A stretch of 64,000 bases of DNA from Phocaeicola barnesiae DSM 18169 = JCM 13652 (GTDB lineage: Bacteria > Bacteroidota > Bacteroidia > Bacteroidales > Bacteroidaceae), in contig NZ_KB894651.1 of the NCBI RefSeq assembly GCF_000374585.1, forward strand, positions 93,975 through 157,974. Direction: 5' to 3'. Under the pieces are notes generated by a model. That model did not search any database and was not told the DNA's origin. It saw only the letters and a list, made by a program, of their open reading frames with translations. Of the stretch, positions 9,291 to 19,862 are shown piece by piece (the first letter of the stretch is position 1; each line of letters starts with the position of its first letter). The position numbers were made by a program, and so were the translations under genes.

Positions 9291-10352
9291 ATGAGCAAAC
9301 AAGAAGTCATTATCTGTACGGACCTGCGGCAGGATCTGGAGAAAGCTGTCACCTCCCACTCGTTCGACAAACTTTTCGTCCTCACCGACGAACACACGCG
9401 CAAAATGTGTTATCCCCTCATAGCCTCTTTCCCCTGCATACAGGGAGCCGAACTGCTCTGTATCGGCGTAGAAGACATCCACAAGAACCTGGAAACACTG
9501 GCCTATGTCTGGACTCAGTTGAGTACCCGAGGCGCTACCCGGCATTCTCTACTGATTAATCTGGGAGGCGGTATGGTTACCGATTTGGGTGGTTTTGCGG
9601 CTGCAACCTTCAAACGGGGCATCTCATACATCAACATTCCTACGACCTTACTCTCCATGGTAGATGCTGCCGTAGGAGGAAAAACCGGAATCAACTTCAA
9701 CGGGCTGAAAAATGAAATCGGTGCTTTCGCTCCGGCCGATCAGGTACTGATAGACTGTGAATTTCTGCGGACACTCGATCACGCAAATATCCTGTCCGGC
9801 TATGCAGAGATGCTGAAACACGGACTCATCAGCAATACCACTCATTGGGCTGAACTGCTGAACTTCGACCTTACCAACATTGATTATGCGCGTCTGCAAC
9901 AACTGGTAGGACGCTCGGTACATGTAAAAGAAGACATCGTAGCACAAGACCCGTTCGAAAAAGGTATCCGGAAAGCCCTGAATCTGGGACATACTATCGG
10001 CCATGCTTTCGAAAGCTTTGCCTTGAAACGGGAACATCCGGTACTGCACGGTTACGCTGTAGCCTGGGGAATCGTATGCGAACTGTATCTGTCGGCTCTG
10101 AAGACAGGTTTTCCCAAAGACAAGATGCACCAGACACTTTATTTCATCAAGGAAAATTACGGGAAATTCCCCTTTACCTGCAACGATTACGAATGCCTGT
10201 ATGAATATATGAAGCATGACAAGAAAAATGCGGCTGCAGGAAGCATCAATTTTACTCTCTTGGGAGAAATAGGAGATATCCGCATCAATCAGACGGCCAG
10301 CCAGGAGGAAATTTACGAACTGCTGGACTTCTATAGCGAAACGATGGGATAA
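9291..10352 (+). CDS. aroB: 3-dehydroquinate synthase
   Basis: AroB converts DAHP to 3-dehydroquinate, the second shikimate-pathway step, using NAD and a divalent metal in the cytoplasm. From ATG 9291 the protein is 353 residues, normal for the family. It carries the NAD-binding GGGMVTDLGGFAA motif (about 88-100), the NIPTTLLSMVDAAVGGKTG motif, and metal-ligand regions MLKHGLI, NLGHTIGHAFE and LHGYAVAWG. A longer frame starting at TTG 9264 is unlikely because that codon overlaps the promoter -7 element. It is a single-gene unit. Confidence 0.93.
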   Translation: MSKQEVIICTDLRQDLEKAVTSHSFDKLFVLTDEHTRKMCYPLIASFPCIQGAELLCIGVEDIHKNLETLAYVWTQLSTRGATRHSLLINLGGGMVTDLGGFAAATFKRGISYINIPTTLLSMVDAAVGGKTGINFNGLKNEIGAFAPADQVLIDCEFLRTLDHANILSGYAEMLKHGLISNTTHWAELLNFDLTNIDYARLQQLVGRSVHVKEDIVAQDPFEKGIRKALNLGHTIGHAFESFALKREHPVLHGYAVAWGIVCELYLSALKTGFPKDKMHQTLYFIKENYGKFPFTCNDYECLYEYMKHDKKNAAAGSINFTLLGEIGDIRINQTASQEEIYELLDFYSETMG

Positions 10353-10452
10353 CCGGCTGGCCTTCATTCTGTAAAAGCATACTTTCACTCTTTCCAACGA
10401 GTATGCCTTTACAGAAAGTAAGACACGTAACGTAACAATTCCTGAAAATTCA

Positions 10453-10483
10453 TTTGGATATTCAAAATAAAGCGTTACCTTTG
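10453..10483 (+). promoter_or_regulatory. tRNA-Pro promoter
   Basis: TTTG at 10453-10456 and TAccTTTG at 10476-10483 with exactly 19 nt between form a textbook Bacteroidetes promoter. The sequence just downstream (CACTCGCAAT) is identical to that in front of the tRNA-Lys gene. Confidence 0.8.
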
Positions 10484-10494
10484 CACTCGCAATT

Positions 10495-10569
10495 CGGGGT
10501 GTAGCTCAGCCCGGTTAGAGTACGCGTCTGGGGGGCGTGTGGTCGCTGGTTCGAATCCAGTCACCCCGA
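10495..10569 (+). tRNA. tRNA-Pro(GGG)
   Basis: The 75-nt gene folds as a cloverleaf: acceptor CGGGGTG pairs with CACCCCG, the D-arm is GCTCAGCCCGGTTAGAG, the anticodon loop is CTGGGGG with anticodon GGG, and the T-arm is GCTGGTTCGAATCCAGT. The discriminator base is A and no CCA is encoded. Confidence 0.95.
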
Positions 10570-10748
10570 CTGGTGAAAATGAACGAACATTGCTAGAAAT
10601 GTGCTTTCACAGTGAAACATCGTCTTTCACCCCAAAAACCTATATAACAAGCAGTTAAATTTACGTGAAAGCGTGAAACTGATAATCCGAAACATATCTG
10701 TAAAGAAAAGAGACGCACAGGATAACCAATGTCTTCTGCCCTGAACAT

Positions 10749-10796
10749 AAAAAGAGACTGCTTTCAGAATATCAATCCGATACCCAAGCAGTCTCT
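10749..10796 (-). terminator. Terminator of the esterase/GH3 operon
   Basis: AGAGACTGCTT and AAGCAGTCTCT (outer ends 10753 and 10796) form an 11-bp stem, followed on the minus strand by TTTTT. It lies about 100 nt after the stop of the last PUL gene. The rest of the 540-nt gap between aroB and this operon holds the tRNA-Pro gene and otherwise nothing I recognise. Confidence 0.75.
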
Positions 10797-10892
10797 CCGC
10801 AAATAAACCTAATGTAAAATTTCACAAAGAAAGAAAACGTATCTTCCAAGGCCATCAAATCAGGATAAAACGATGAAGGCCCCAGACACTTT

Positions 10893-12140
<1,248 letters not shown>

Positions 12141-12149
12141 TTATCTCAA

Positions 12150-13550
12150 TTATTTTACATTCAAATCCTGTATATAGGTATTTGCCTGCGTACAAGGTTT
12201 CCATTCCGGCAAATCATCTCCATTGGGATTACCCGTCTTGGCAAAATTTGTCCAGTAAGAAACCATGCGGTCGCTAAGTTCATAATCAGCAGCCTCCATA
12301 GGTCTCCAGCATTTATCTAATGTACCAAACATATACCACAACTCACTGGAATGGAACGCACCTTTCATAGCTCCAAAACCGCCCTTGGGGTCAGGCATAT
12401 CCTCACCCGGTAAATCACGGCTGAAGCAATAGACATAAGCCGGCATGCGTCCTTGACGTTCAAGCAAAAGACTCCAATCAACAGCAGCTTGCTTCATTCT
12501 GTCCGGTGCGATATCTTCCGAGGTATACCCTATCATATAAGGGATATCCAGTTCCTTGTTCTGTTGTGCCACCTCATAGACCGATTGCTCCAACAGCTGT
12601 CCATCCACACAAGGACCATAAGGTAATCCACTGAAGGTTTTCTGCTGTTTCATATAATTCATCATTATTTCCTGGAACCGGGCAGCCGGGCAGTTGCGCA
12701 TTTGTTCCAAAGTTGTACAGCCTGACATGCTCCACATAGCCTTTCCCTTTTCTTCAGCATTTTGCAGAGAGTCTGTAGAAATAATACCTCCTAATCCACC
12801 TCCACTCTGTATGATGGCACGTTGTATATAACCTTTTGCCATCGGGGAAGAGATTAAAGCCTGTACACTTCCGGCCCCTGCACTTTGTCCGAAAAGTGTC
12901 ACATTATCCGGATCGCCTCCAAAAGCAGCGATGTTACGTTTCACCCACTTCAAAGCAGCCAACTGATCGAACAATCCGTAATTACCGGAACCTTTCCCGG
13001 CATTTTCGGCTGTCAATAACGGATGAGCCAAGAAACCGCACATGCCTAACCGGTAGTTCAATGTGACCAAAATAACCCCTTTTTTTGCATACGCATCACC
13101 ATCAAACTCAATTTCATGTCCGAAGCCATTCTGGAAAGCACCACCGTGAATCCACACCATCACCGGAAGTCTGCTATCCTTCTTGCCGGCAGCCGGTGTC
13201 CATACATTCAGATATAGACAGTCTTCACTCATTTCCGGATTACCGTCCTGATAGAATTCTTTCCAATAAAAAGAACCTTCGGTCTGTCCCCCCTGCAATG
13301 AAGCGGCGCCGAAACGATCACATTTCTTCACTCCTTCCCATGGTTGTACCGGTTGTGGTTGCTTCCAGCGTAAATCACCAACTGGAGGAGCTGCATAAGG
13401 AATACCTTTATAAACCATCACTCCTTCTTCATCTATCACTCCTTCAATCTGTCCGCCATCCACTTCAAGTACAAGATTTCGAGTGCACGAAGCCATCAGT
13501 GCTCCCCAAAGGAAAGCACAGATGGCAGTATGAAACAAACGCTTCTTCAT
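12150..13550 (-). CDS. Type-B carboxylesterase lipoprotein
   Basis: This 466-residue alpha/beta-hydrolase has a lipoprotein signal (LMASC, Cys22), so it is lipid-anchored, probably in the outer membrane or facing the periplasm. Family signatures are YKGIPYAAPPVGDLRWKQP near residue 50, EDCLYLNVWTP near 110, the oxyanion hole WIHGGAF (133-139) and the nucleophile elbow FGQSAGAG with Ser223. Its likely role is to remove ester groups from glycans or attached phenolics. The start overlaps the stop of the upstream GH3 gene by 4 nt, indicating translational coupling. The precise substrate is unknown. Confidence 0.87.
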   Translation of the reverse strand: MKKRLFHTAICAFLWGALMASCTRNLVLEVDGGQIEGVIDEEGVMVYKGIPYAAPPVGDLRWKQPQPVQPWEGVKKCDRFGAASLQGGQTEGSFYWKEFYQDGNPEMSEDCLYLNVWTPAAGKKDSRLPVMVWIHGGAFQNGFGHEIEFDGDAYAKKGVILVTLNYRLGMCGFLAHPLLTAENAGKGSGNYGLFDQLAALKWVKRNIAAFGGDPDNVTLFGQSAGAGSVQALISSPMAKGYIQRAIIQSGGGLGGIISTDSLQNAEEKGKAMWSMSGCTTLEQMRNCPAARFQEIMMNYMKQQKTFSGLPYGPCVDGQLLEQSVYEVAQQNKELDIPYMIGYTSEDIAPDRMKQAAVDWSLLLERQGRMPAYVYCFSRDLPGEDMPDPKGGFGAMKGAFHSSELWYMFGTLDKCWRPMEAADYELSDRMVSYWTNFAKTGNPNGDDLPEWKPCTQANTYIQDLNVK

Positions 13551-15907
13551 CGTTTTACCATATCATTTTCAGCAATCTTATAAAGAGGTCTCATGGCATC
13601 GTGTACTTTTACTTTCTGAGACTTGGTCACTTTCTGTTCTACCGTACACCGGACATCAGCCGAAGAAGTGGCAGCCATCCACTGATATGTACCTTTAGCC
13701 AATTCCCAAGAACTGTTCTTCTCATTAAACGAAGCCATATCCATCAGTTTCCAGGACAATGTTACAACTTCCGTTTCGCCCGGCTGTAACAACTTGGTCT
13801 TTGCAAAAGCCTTCAGTTCCTTGGCAGGTTTCTCGAGACCACCTTCCGGAGCCTTTACATAAAGTTGTACAGACTCTTTACCCGCACATTTACCTGTATT
13901 GGTCACAGCCACCTTCATTTCGCAATCTTCGGCATCCATATCCGATGATACTACTTCAAAACCAAATGTTGTATATGACAAGCCATGTCCAAACGGATAA
14001 GAGACTTCCTTACCGAAAGTATCGAAATAACGATACCCTACATAAATGCCTTCTTCATAATCAGTAAAATCGACATTACGTTCCGGTTCCTTCGGTTTTT
14101 CTTCCTTCTCTTTCGATTTGAAATTCATGCCACTGCCCATAGCGAAGGAAGGCATCTTGAACTCGTAATCATACGGGAAGTTAGCGTCAGACGGCGCATC
14201 ACCATACTTCACAGCAAAAGTCATAGGTAAGTGTCCTGAAGGATTTACCTTACCAGTCAACACATCAGCAACACAATTGCCGACTTCCTGACCAGGCTGG
14301 AAAGCACATAAGACTGCATCTACCTGGTTTTTCCATGAAGCGGTCTCAACCGGGCTACAGATATTCAGGACAACCACGACCTTCTTGCCTGCAGCATGAT
14401 AAGCCTCAGCCACCTGCTTGATGAGGGCTGTTTCATTCTCCTTCATGTAGAATTCCTCTACACGTCTATCCGAAGCCTCACCACTAGTACGTCCAAAAGT
14501 AAGGATAGCCACATCGTTGTTCTTCACCTGAGCCGCCAATTCCTCTGCTGTAGGAACAAATTCTTCTGCACGCTTAAGAGGGGTCAACGAGAACGGAGGT
14601 CTGCCATTCGGGTAAAGACGTTTCTGTTCATCGGCCAGATGCTTTTTATACTGCTTAATCAAATCAGCATCTACAGTATAGCCGGCATTACGCATACCTT
14701 CTACCAGCGAAACAGTATAATAACCTACTCCTGTGCTGCCGAAGCCCATTCCGGCAGGTACCATATCATAGGAAGTAGTTCCATACAAAGCTACATTCTT
14801 AATACCGGATGCCAGCGGTAAAACATCACGGTTATCCAACAGGACAATACCTTCTGCTCCTATGGTACGGTCAACTTGTGCATGAGCCTTCAAATCGGTT
14901 TCATTGGCATATTCATAATCGGCGAATGTATGACACTTCACCACCAGTTCCAAAACACGTTTTACATTCCGGTCCAGAACAGCCTCATCCAACGTACCGT
15001 TCTGTACAGCTTCCAGGATAGCCTTATACTGACGATCCTGCCCCGGCTGCAACATGTCATTTCCTGCTTTCATGGAAGTTACAGCATCCTTACCGGCATT
15101 CCAGTCGGACATTACAACTCCCTTGAAACCCCATTCATCACGCAGGATGTTCTGAGTCAAATCAATATCCTCACAGGTATATTTACCATTCACCTTATTA
15201 TATGAAGTCATAATGCTCCACGGTTGTGATTCTTTAACAGCGATTTCAAAACCTTTCAGATAAAGCTCACGCAACGGACGTTGTGCTACTCTTGAATCGT
15301 TGTTGTTACGGTTCGTTTCCTGATTATTTACAGCAAAATGCTTCAAGCAAGTCCCTGTCCCTTGACTTTGAACACCGTTAATGTAACCTGCCGCTATTTT
15401 TCCCGTAACTACCGGGTCTTCTGAATAATATTCATGATTACGTCCACACAACGCATTACGCATCAAGTTTGCCCCTGGAGCCAACAGGACATCCATACCA
15501 TAATCCTTCACTTCTTCTCCCAGTGCAGCTCCTACCTGAAATGCGGCATTAGGGTCGAAGGTCGCGGCTACTGTTGTACCTGAAGGGAACTCTGTAGCAT
15601 AATAAAACCGGCTGTCAAAATCACGTTTTACACTCATGGCCAAGCGATGCGGCCCGTCAGCCAAATAAACTGAAGGGATTCCTAGACGAGGAATATCGTA
15701 GGTACGTCCCGCTGTACCCGGAAACTTGACTCCATCGCCCATAGACATTCCACAGCCGATTACCATGCGTACCTTTTCTTCCAAAGTCATCTGACCGATC
15801 ACTTCATCAATGTTACCGGCATTCAGTTTCACCTGTGCCTGTGCGGCAGGGACAGCCATGCATAAGGCTGCAATACCAATGCCTACCATTCTAGTAATGC
15901 TTTTCAT
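13547..15907 (-). CDS. Glycoside hydrolase family 3 (beta-glucosidase-like)
   Basis: This 786-residue periplasmic enzyme trims beta-linked sugars from oligosaccharides. It has a signal peptide (1-24, ending AQAQ), the GH3 N-terminal barrel with the KHFAVNNQE substrate-binding motif (about 199) and nucleophile Asp268 in VVMSDW, the GH3 C-terminal domain, and a fibronectin-III-like tail. The SDW form is more usual in beta-glucosidases than in xylosidases, so glucoside activity is my preference. It is the first gene of a three-gene operon with the two esterases. No sharp promoter consensus is visible upstream. Confidence 0.9.
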   Translation of the reverse strand: MKSITRMVGIGIAALCMAVPAAQAQVKLNAGNIDEVIGQMTLEEKVRMVIGCGMSMGDGVKFPGTAGRTYDIPRLGIPSVYLADGPHRLAMSVKRDFDSRFYYATEFPSGTTVAATFDPNAAFQVGAALGEEVKDYGMDVLLAPGANLMRNALCGRNHEYYSEDPVVTGKIAAGYINGVQSQGTGTCLKHFAVNNQETNRNNNDSRVAQRPLRELYLKGFEIAVKESQPWSIMTSYNKVNGKYTCEDIDLTQNILRDEWGFKGVVMSDWNAGKDAVTSMKAGNDMLQPGQDRQYKAILEAVQNGTLDEAVLDRNVKRVLELVVKCHTFADYEYANETDLKAHAQVDRTIGAEGIVLLDNRDVLPLASGIKNVALYGTTSYDMVPAGMGFGSTGVGYYTVSLVEGMRNAGYTVDADLIKQYKKHLADEQKRLYPNGRPPFSLTPLKRAEEFVPTAEELAAQVKNNDVAILTFGRTSGEASDRRVEEFYMKENETALIKQVAEAYHAAGKKVVVVLNICSPVETASWKNQVDAVLCAFQPGQEVGNCVADVLTGKVNPSGHLPMTFAVKYGDAPSDANFPYDYEFKMPSFAMGSGMNFKSKEKEEKPKEPERNVDFTDYEEGIYVGYRYFDTFGKEVSYPFGHGLSYTTFGFEVVSSDMDAEDCEMKVAVTNTGKCAGKESVQLYVKAPEGGLEKPAKELKAFAKTKLLQPGETEVVTLSWKLMDMASFNEKNSSWELAKGTYQWMAATSSADVRCTVEQKVTKSQKVKVHDAMRPLYKIAENDMVKR

Positions 15908-16146
15908 TTTCGTAACAGATTTATGTAATTCATATAAATTTTATCACCCCACTGCCTCGGAAAGCAAACCGGTTCCTGTCCAGTTTACCTCTACGTCCCT
16001 TGACAGGGAAAGCAGTGGCGGAACCATCCGATTCCGATAGCGTAAAATTAGCGGAAACGGCCGGCATAGATTATCCGATTTGTGCAAAAAACTAACACAG
16101 ATGTTCAAACGGCCGGCTCATTCACTGAAATGTAGAACCTGCCATT

Positions 16147-16195
16147 CAAAAAATACAGTTATGGCAAACATCATTCACAAGTTGTCATAACTGTA
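16147..16195 (-). terminator. Terminator after the second CE1 gene
   Basis: TACAGTTATG (16154-16163) and CATAACTGTA (16186-16195) form a perfect 10-bp stem, and the minus strand continues into a T run (16147-16153). It separates the two PUL operons. The remainder of the gap 15908-16146 shows no gene and no clear promoter. Confidence 0.78.
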
Positions 16196-16203
16196 CTGTT
16201 CAT

Positions 16204-17319
16204 TTAATCTTTAAATAGCTTTTGCGCCAAATTGTATAAATCATTACGCCAGGTATGCCACGTATGTCCGCCCGGAGCTTCCGAATATTGATACTTAATG
16301 CCCGCCGCATCAAACAGCTTCAGCATAGCTTTACAATTCTTATAAGCAATATCCTCCGGACCTCCCTGAGTAAAATGTAATACACGGACCGTCTTATTGA
16401 AATCAGCTGCAATTTTCTTCAGATATGCACCTCGTTCCGCATACATTTCCGTATCGTCTTCAAACCAGCCTGAGCTCAAGACCCACAGGTAACCGAACTG
16501 ATGATAATGATTCAATCCTGCTTCCAATGTCTCCATTCCTCCCATAGACAAACCGGCTAATGCACGATGATCTTTATCTGTCAGCACCCGATAATTCGCC
16601 TCAATAAAAGGAATAATATCATTCATCAAATCTTCAGCAAACAAAGGGACCTCGTCCATCAAATTTTCCGACGGAATAGTCCCGTTCGGCATTACTACAA
16701 TCATCGGCTTGATTTTACCTTCAGCCAATAAATTGTCCAATATATTGCCAGCACATCCTACAGTGGGCCAGGAATTATCTGTATCACCCCCACCATGAAT
16801 CAGATACAAAACAGGCAGATTATCCGAACCTTTTTCATATCCAGCCGGGGTCCATACATGTAAACGACGAGTAGTCTTCAAAGATTTGGAATAGTAATAG
16901 CGTTGGGCAATCGCGCCATGAGGTACCTGCTTCATTGCAAAGAAATCATTCCCATCAGATTTTACACTCATCAACGCCGATGTTTCACTTGCCTCTGGAG
17001 ATTTGGGATCAAACACCTTTATCCCATCAACTAAAAAATGATAACGGTAAACACCGGCTTTCACTTCCGGTACCTTTATAGACCAAACGCCGGCGTCCGA
17101 TTTCACGACTTTCAACTCTTTTCCCCATGGAACAATATCACCGCCTATACGAACATTCTGCGCCTGAGGCGCATAGATACTTAGCACCACACTACCATCC
17201 TTTTCAATCCGAACAGATTGAAGCGTATCGTTAGGTGTAGGAGCCATTCGCCATTGTGCCTTCAACGGAAAGCATAAAAAAGCCCCCAGTGTCCAAACCA
17301 ATATTTTTTTGTATTTCAT
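16204..17319 (-). CDS. CE1-type esterase, second copy in the locus
   Basis: This 371-residue secreted esterase is a diverged paralogue of the one at 10893, with the same layout: signal peptide (1-21), Ig-like esterase-N domain (about 35-115), and an esterase-D type catalytic domain. The oxyanion loop is IHGGGDTDNSW (174-184), the nucleophile is Ser258 in GLSMGG, and the likely catalytic His is in GGHTWHTWR near the C-terminus. Two related esterases in one locus suggest a substrate with several ester decorations, for example feruloylated and acetylated xylan; this is inference. It is followed by a strong terminator. Confidence 0.85.
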   Translation of the reverse strand: MKYKKILVWTLGAFLCFPLKAQWRMAPTPNDTLQSVRIEKDGSVVLSIYAPQAQNVRIGGDIVPWGKELKVVKSDAGVWSIKVPEVKAGVYRYHFLVDGIKVFDPKSPEASETSALMSVKSDGNDFFAMKQVPHGAIAQRYYYSKSLKTTRRLHVWTPAGYEKGSDNLPVLYLIHGGGDTDNSWPTVGCAGNILDNLLAEGKIKPMIVVMPNGTIPSENLMDEVPLFAEDLMNDIIPFIEANYRVLTDKDHRALAGLSMGGMETLEAGLNHYHQFGYLWVLSSGWFEDDTEMYAERGAYLKKIAADFNKTVRVLHFTQGGPEDIAYKNCKAMLKLFDAAGIKYQYSEAPGGHTWHTWRNDLYNLAQKLFKD

Positions 17320-17400
17320 AACCTTCTACTTTCTTTTAATACAGGAATTGTATAGAAATCCAGTCCGAAGACCAAATTTCCATACAATTCTTTACGGCAA

Positions 17401-19593
17401 TCATTTATCACCAGTCAATTGTACTTCTCCTTCCAGACGAATGTCTGCGGAAGAAGCGCCTACCAATAACCTAACCTTACCAGGTTCAACAACAAATTTA
17501 TCTTGTGCTTCATTCCAGTATCCGAAATCAATCTTAGGAATCGTGAGAACAACTTCTTTCACTTCGCCGGCAGTAATCGGGACACGAGTAAAAGCACGTA
17601 ACTGCTTCATCGGTCGTTCAACCTTAGAATCCGGGTAACTGGCATAAAGCTGCACGACCTCTTCGCCGTCGCGTGAACCTGTATTTTTCACCAGGACTTT
17701 CACTGTAACATGCTCATCATCTTGTTGGATGGATTCTATCTTCTGATAATCAAAGGTAGTATAGCTCAAACCATATCCAAACGGATAAAGTACATCACCT
17801 TTATAATACATGTATGTACGTCCGTTCCTAATATTATAATCCATCATATCAGGCAAATCAGTAATATCTTTCACCCAGGTCTGTACTGTCCGTCCGGCAG
17901 GATTTACCTTACCAAAAAGAACATCGGCCAAGCCATTACCCTGTTCCTGGCTGCAGTGAGTTATATGTACAATGGCAGGAAGATGTTCCTGACTCCAATT
18001 GATGGTGTACGGGAAACTACTAACCAATACCAATACCGTATTTGGATTCACCTTAAAAACCTGCTTTACCAAATCTTCATCGGGCAACATCAATGACTTT
18101 CTGTCTACTGCTTCACGCCCATCGCTCGGAACCGGACAAAAGAACCAGTCCGGACGCGTACCGAATGGATGGTTACCCACACATACCAAAGCAACATCAG
18201 CCGCAGCCGCAGCTTTTACAGCCTGGTCAATCCCGTTATTGGGCGCATAAATAACTTCAGTATCCTTATTTACGGCCTCACGTATACCTTTCAATATGGT
18301 AGTCTCGTATTCAGGAGTTCCACTGTACCAATCCTGTACAATTTTACCGGCGTATGGTCCAATGACTGCAATCTTTTTCAGTTTCGAAGCATCAAGCGGC
18401 AACAAACCTTGACTGTTCTTTAGAAGAACGACCGATTTGGCAGTAACCTCACGTGCCAATTGGCGGGCATCTTCCTGTTGATATGGAGGTATTTCATTCG
18501 GGTCCGTTCCAATCGTACGATAAGGGTCCTTGGAATCTTTTCCATCCAACAAGCCCAGTTTCAATGCGACATACAAATTACCTCGGATAGCCTTATCAAT
18601 ATCGGCCTCAGTCAAATAACCTTTTTCTAAAGCCTCCTTAATATATGGAAGATACTCATCCAAGAATTGTCCTGTAGTAGCCTTCACCACCGCTGCAGCC
18701 CCTTCTGCCAAGGTCGGAAAAGCGTGATGAGAGTTTACCAGCAGCTTCAATGCGCCACCATCGGTACAAATGATACCGTTGTTCCCCCATTTCTTACGGG
18801 TAATCTCCTCCAGGCAAGGATGAATACACATCGCGATGCCATTCCATCCATTATACGCTGCCATAAATGCCCTGCTACCGGCTTCCGTAATACCTTTATA
18901 AAAAGGATACGCATAATATTCATAGAACAAGCGCATATCGAAATCACTTGAAGTACTGTCTCGTCTATCTTCATTGCTGTTAGCCAAGAAGTGTTTCATC
19001 AAAGCAGCAGTACGCCAGTAGCGCGGATTATCTCCCTGTAAACCTTCAATGTTGGCCACGGTCAGACGAGCAGTCAGAAACGGGTCCTCACCAAAACTTT
19101 CTTCCGTACGTCCCCACCGTGGATCGCGTGCCAGATTGGCGTTTGGAGCACGCATAACCAATGCTGTCCGCTTGTTTTCGGGACGCTGCATATAATAACG
19201 TGCCTCGATTGAAGCCTGCTCCCCTACTTTCTTCACCAAATCAACGTCCCAAGTAGAACCGAGTCCATAAGATTGAGGGAAAATGGTAGTCGGACAATCC
19301 TTAGGAATCATACGTCCGTTTTCTCCCTTCTCACGTCCTCCCCAAGCTGCCGGTCCCCCCAAGGCCAAGCCATGCAAACCCTCATGATGTCTGCAGGGGA
19401 GAATTCCTAAACGGGGAACAGCCAAATCACTTCCCAACAGGGTTATCTTCTCATCAAGCGTAAGTTCCTTGAGTAGAAGATCAATGCGCTTCTCATCCGG
19501 AAGTTTCATATTCTGAAACTTATAGGCATCTTGTGCATAAGAGGATAAACATACCATTACGCACGATACCAAGAAAAATGATTTTATCTTCAT
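17401..19593 (-). CDS. Glycoside hydrolase family 3 (beta-xylosidase/glucosidase-like)
   Basis: From the ATG at 19593 the protein is 730 residues and begins with a clean signal peptide (MKIKSFFLVS, cleavage near SSYAQ). A frame extending to 19695 adds 34 residues with no signal-peptide character, so I reject it. The GH3 N-domain carries RDPRWGRTEESFGEDP (about 156-171), the KHF motif (about 200) and nucleophile Asp278 in IICTDGG; a GH3 C-domain and fibronectin-III-like domain follow. The NLARDPRWGR form is common in xylosidase-type GH3s. It lies 81 nt upstream of the second CE1 gene on the same strand and is probably co-transcribed. Confidence 0.88.
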   Translation of the reverse strand: MKIKSFFLVSCVMVCLSSYAQDAYKFQNMKLPDEKRIDLLLKELTLDEKITLLGSDLAVPRLGILPCRHHEGLHGLALGGPAAWGGREKGENGRMIPKDCPTTIFPQSYGLGSTWDVDLVKKVGEQASIEARYYMQRPENKRTALVMRAPNANLARDPRWGRTEESFGEDPFLTARLTVANIEGLQGDNPRYWRTAALMKHFLANSNEDRRDSTSSDFDMRLFYEYYAYPFYKGITEAGSRAFMAAYNGWNGIAMCIHPCLEEITRKKWGNNGIICTDGGALKLLVNSHHAFPTLAEGAAAVVKATTGQFLDEYLPYIKEALEKGYLTEADIDKAIRGNLYVALKLGLLDGKDSKDPYRTIGTDPNEIPPYQQEDARQLAREVTAKSVVLLKNSQGLLPLDASKLKKIAVIGPYAGKIVQDWYSGTPEYETTILKGIREAVNKDTEVIYAPNNGIDQAVKAAAAADVALVCVGNHPFGTRPDWFFCPVPSDGREAVDRKSLMLPDEDLVKQVFKVNPNTVLVLVSSFPYTINWSQEHLPAIVHITHCSQEQGNGLADVLFGKVNPAGRTVQTWVKDITDLPDMMDYNIRNGRTYMYYKGDVLYPFGYGLSYTTFDYQKIESIQQDDEHVTVKVLVKNTGSRDGEEVVQLYASYPDSKVERPMKQLRAFTRVPITAGEVKEVVLTIPKIDFGYWNEAQDKFVVEPGKVRLLVGASSADIRLEGEVQLTGDK

Positions 19594-19862
19594 GCTGACT
19601 TGAATTAAATTTGTAAACCACATCAACAGGAGCCAGTCGCCCCAATTCCGTTGATATACTCCATAATCATATATCTTTACTTCATCCAATCTCACTTACC
19701 CCATGAATCAGAGAAGTCAAAAATACGATTTATTATCCAGAGTCCAGGTCGCCTTTACCTGTCAGCCTTGACGGAACAGGCTATTATCACTCCAGGCCAA
19801 TCAGGTAAAAGCAACACAAGAAATCCTTTCAAACCATTCAGGAACAAGTACCTGACAGCGCC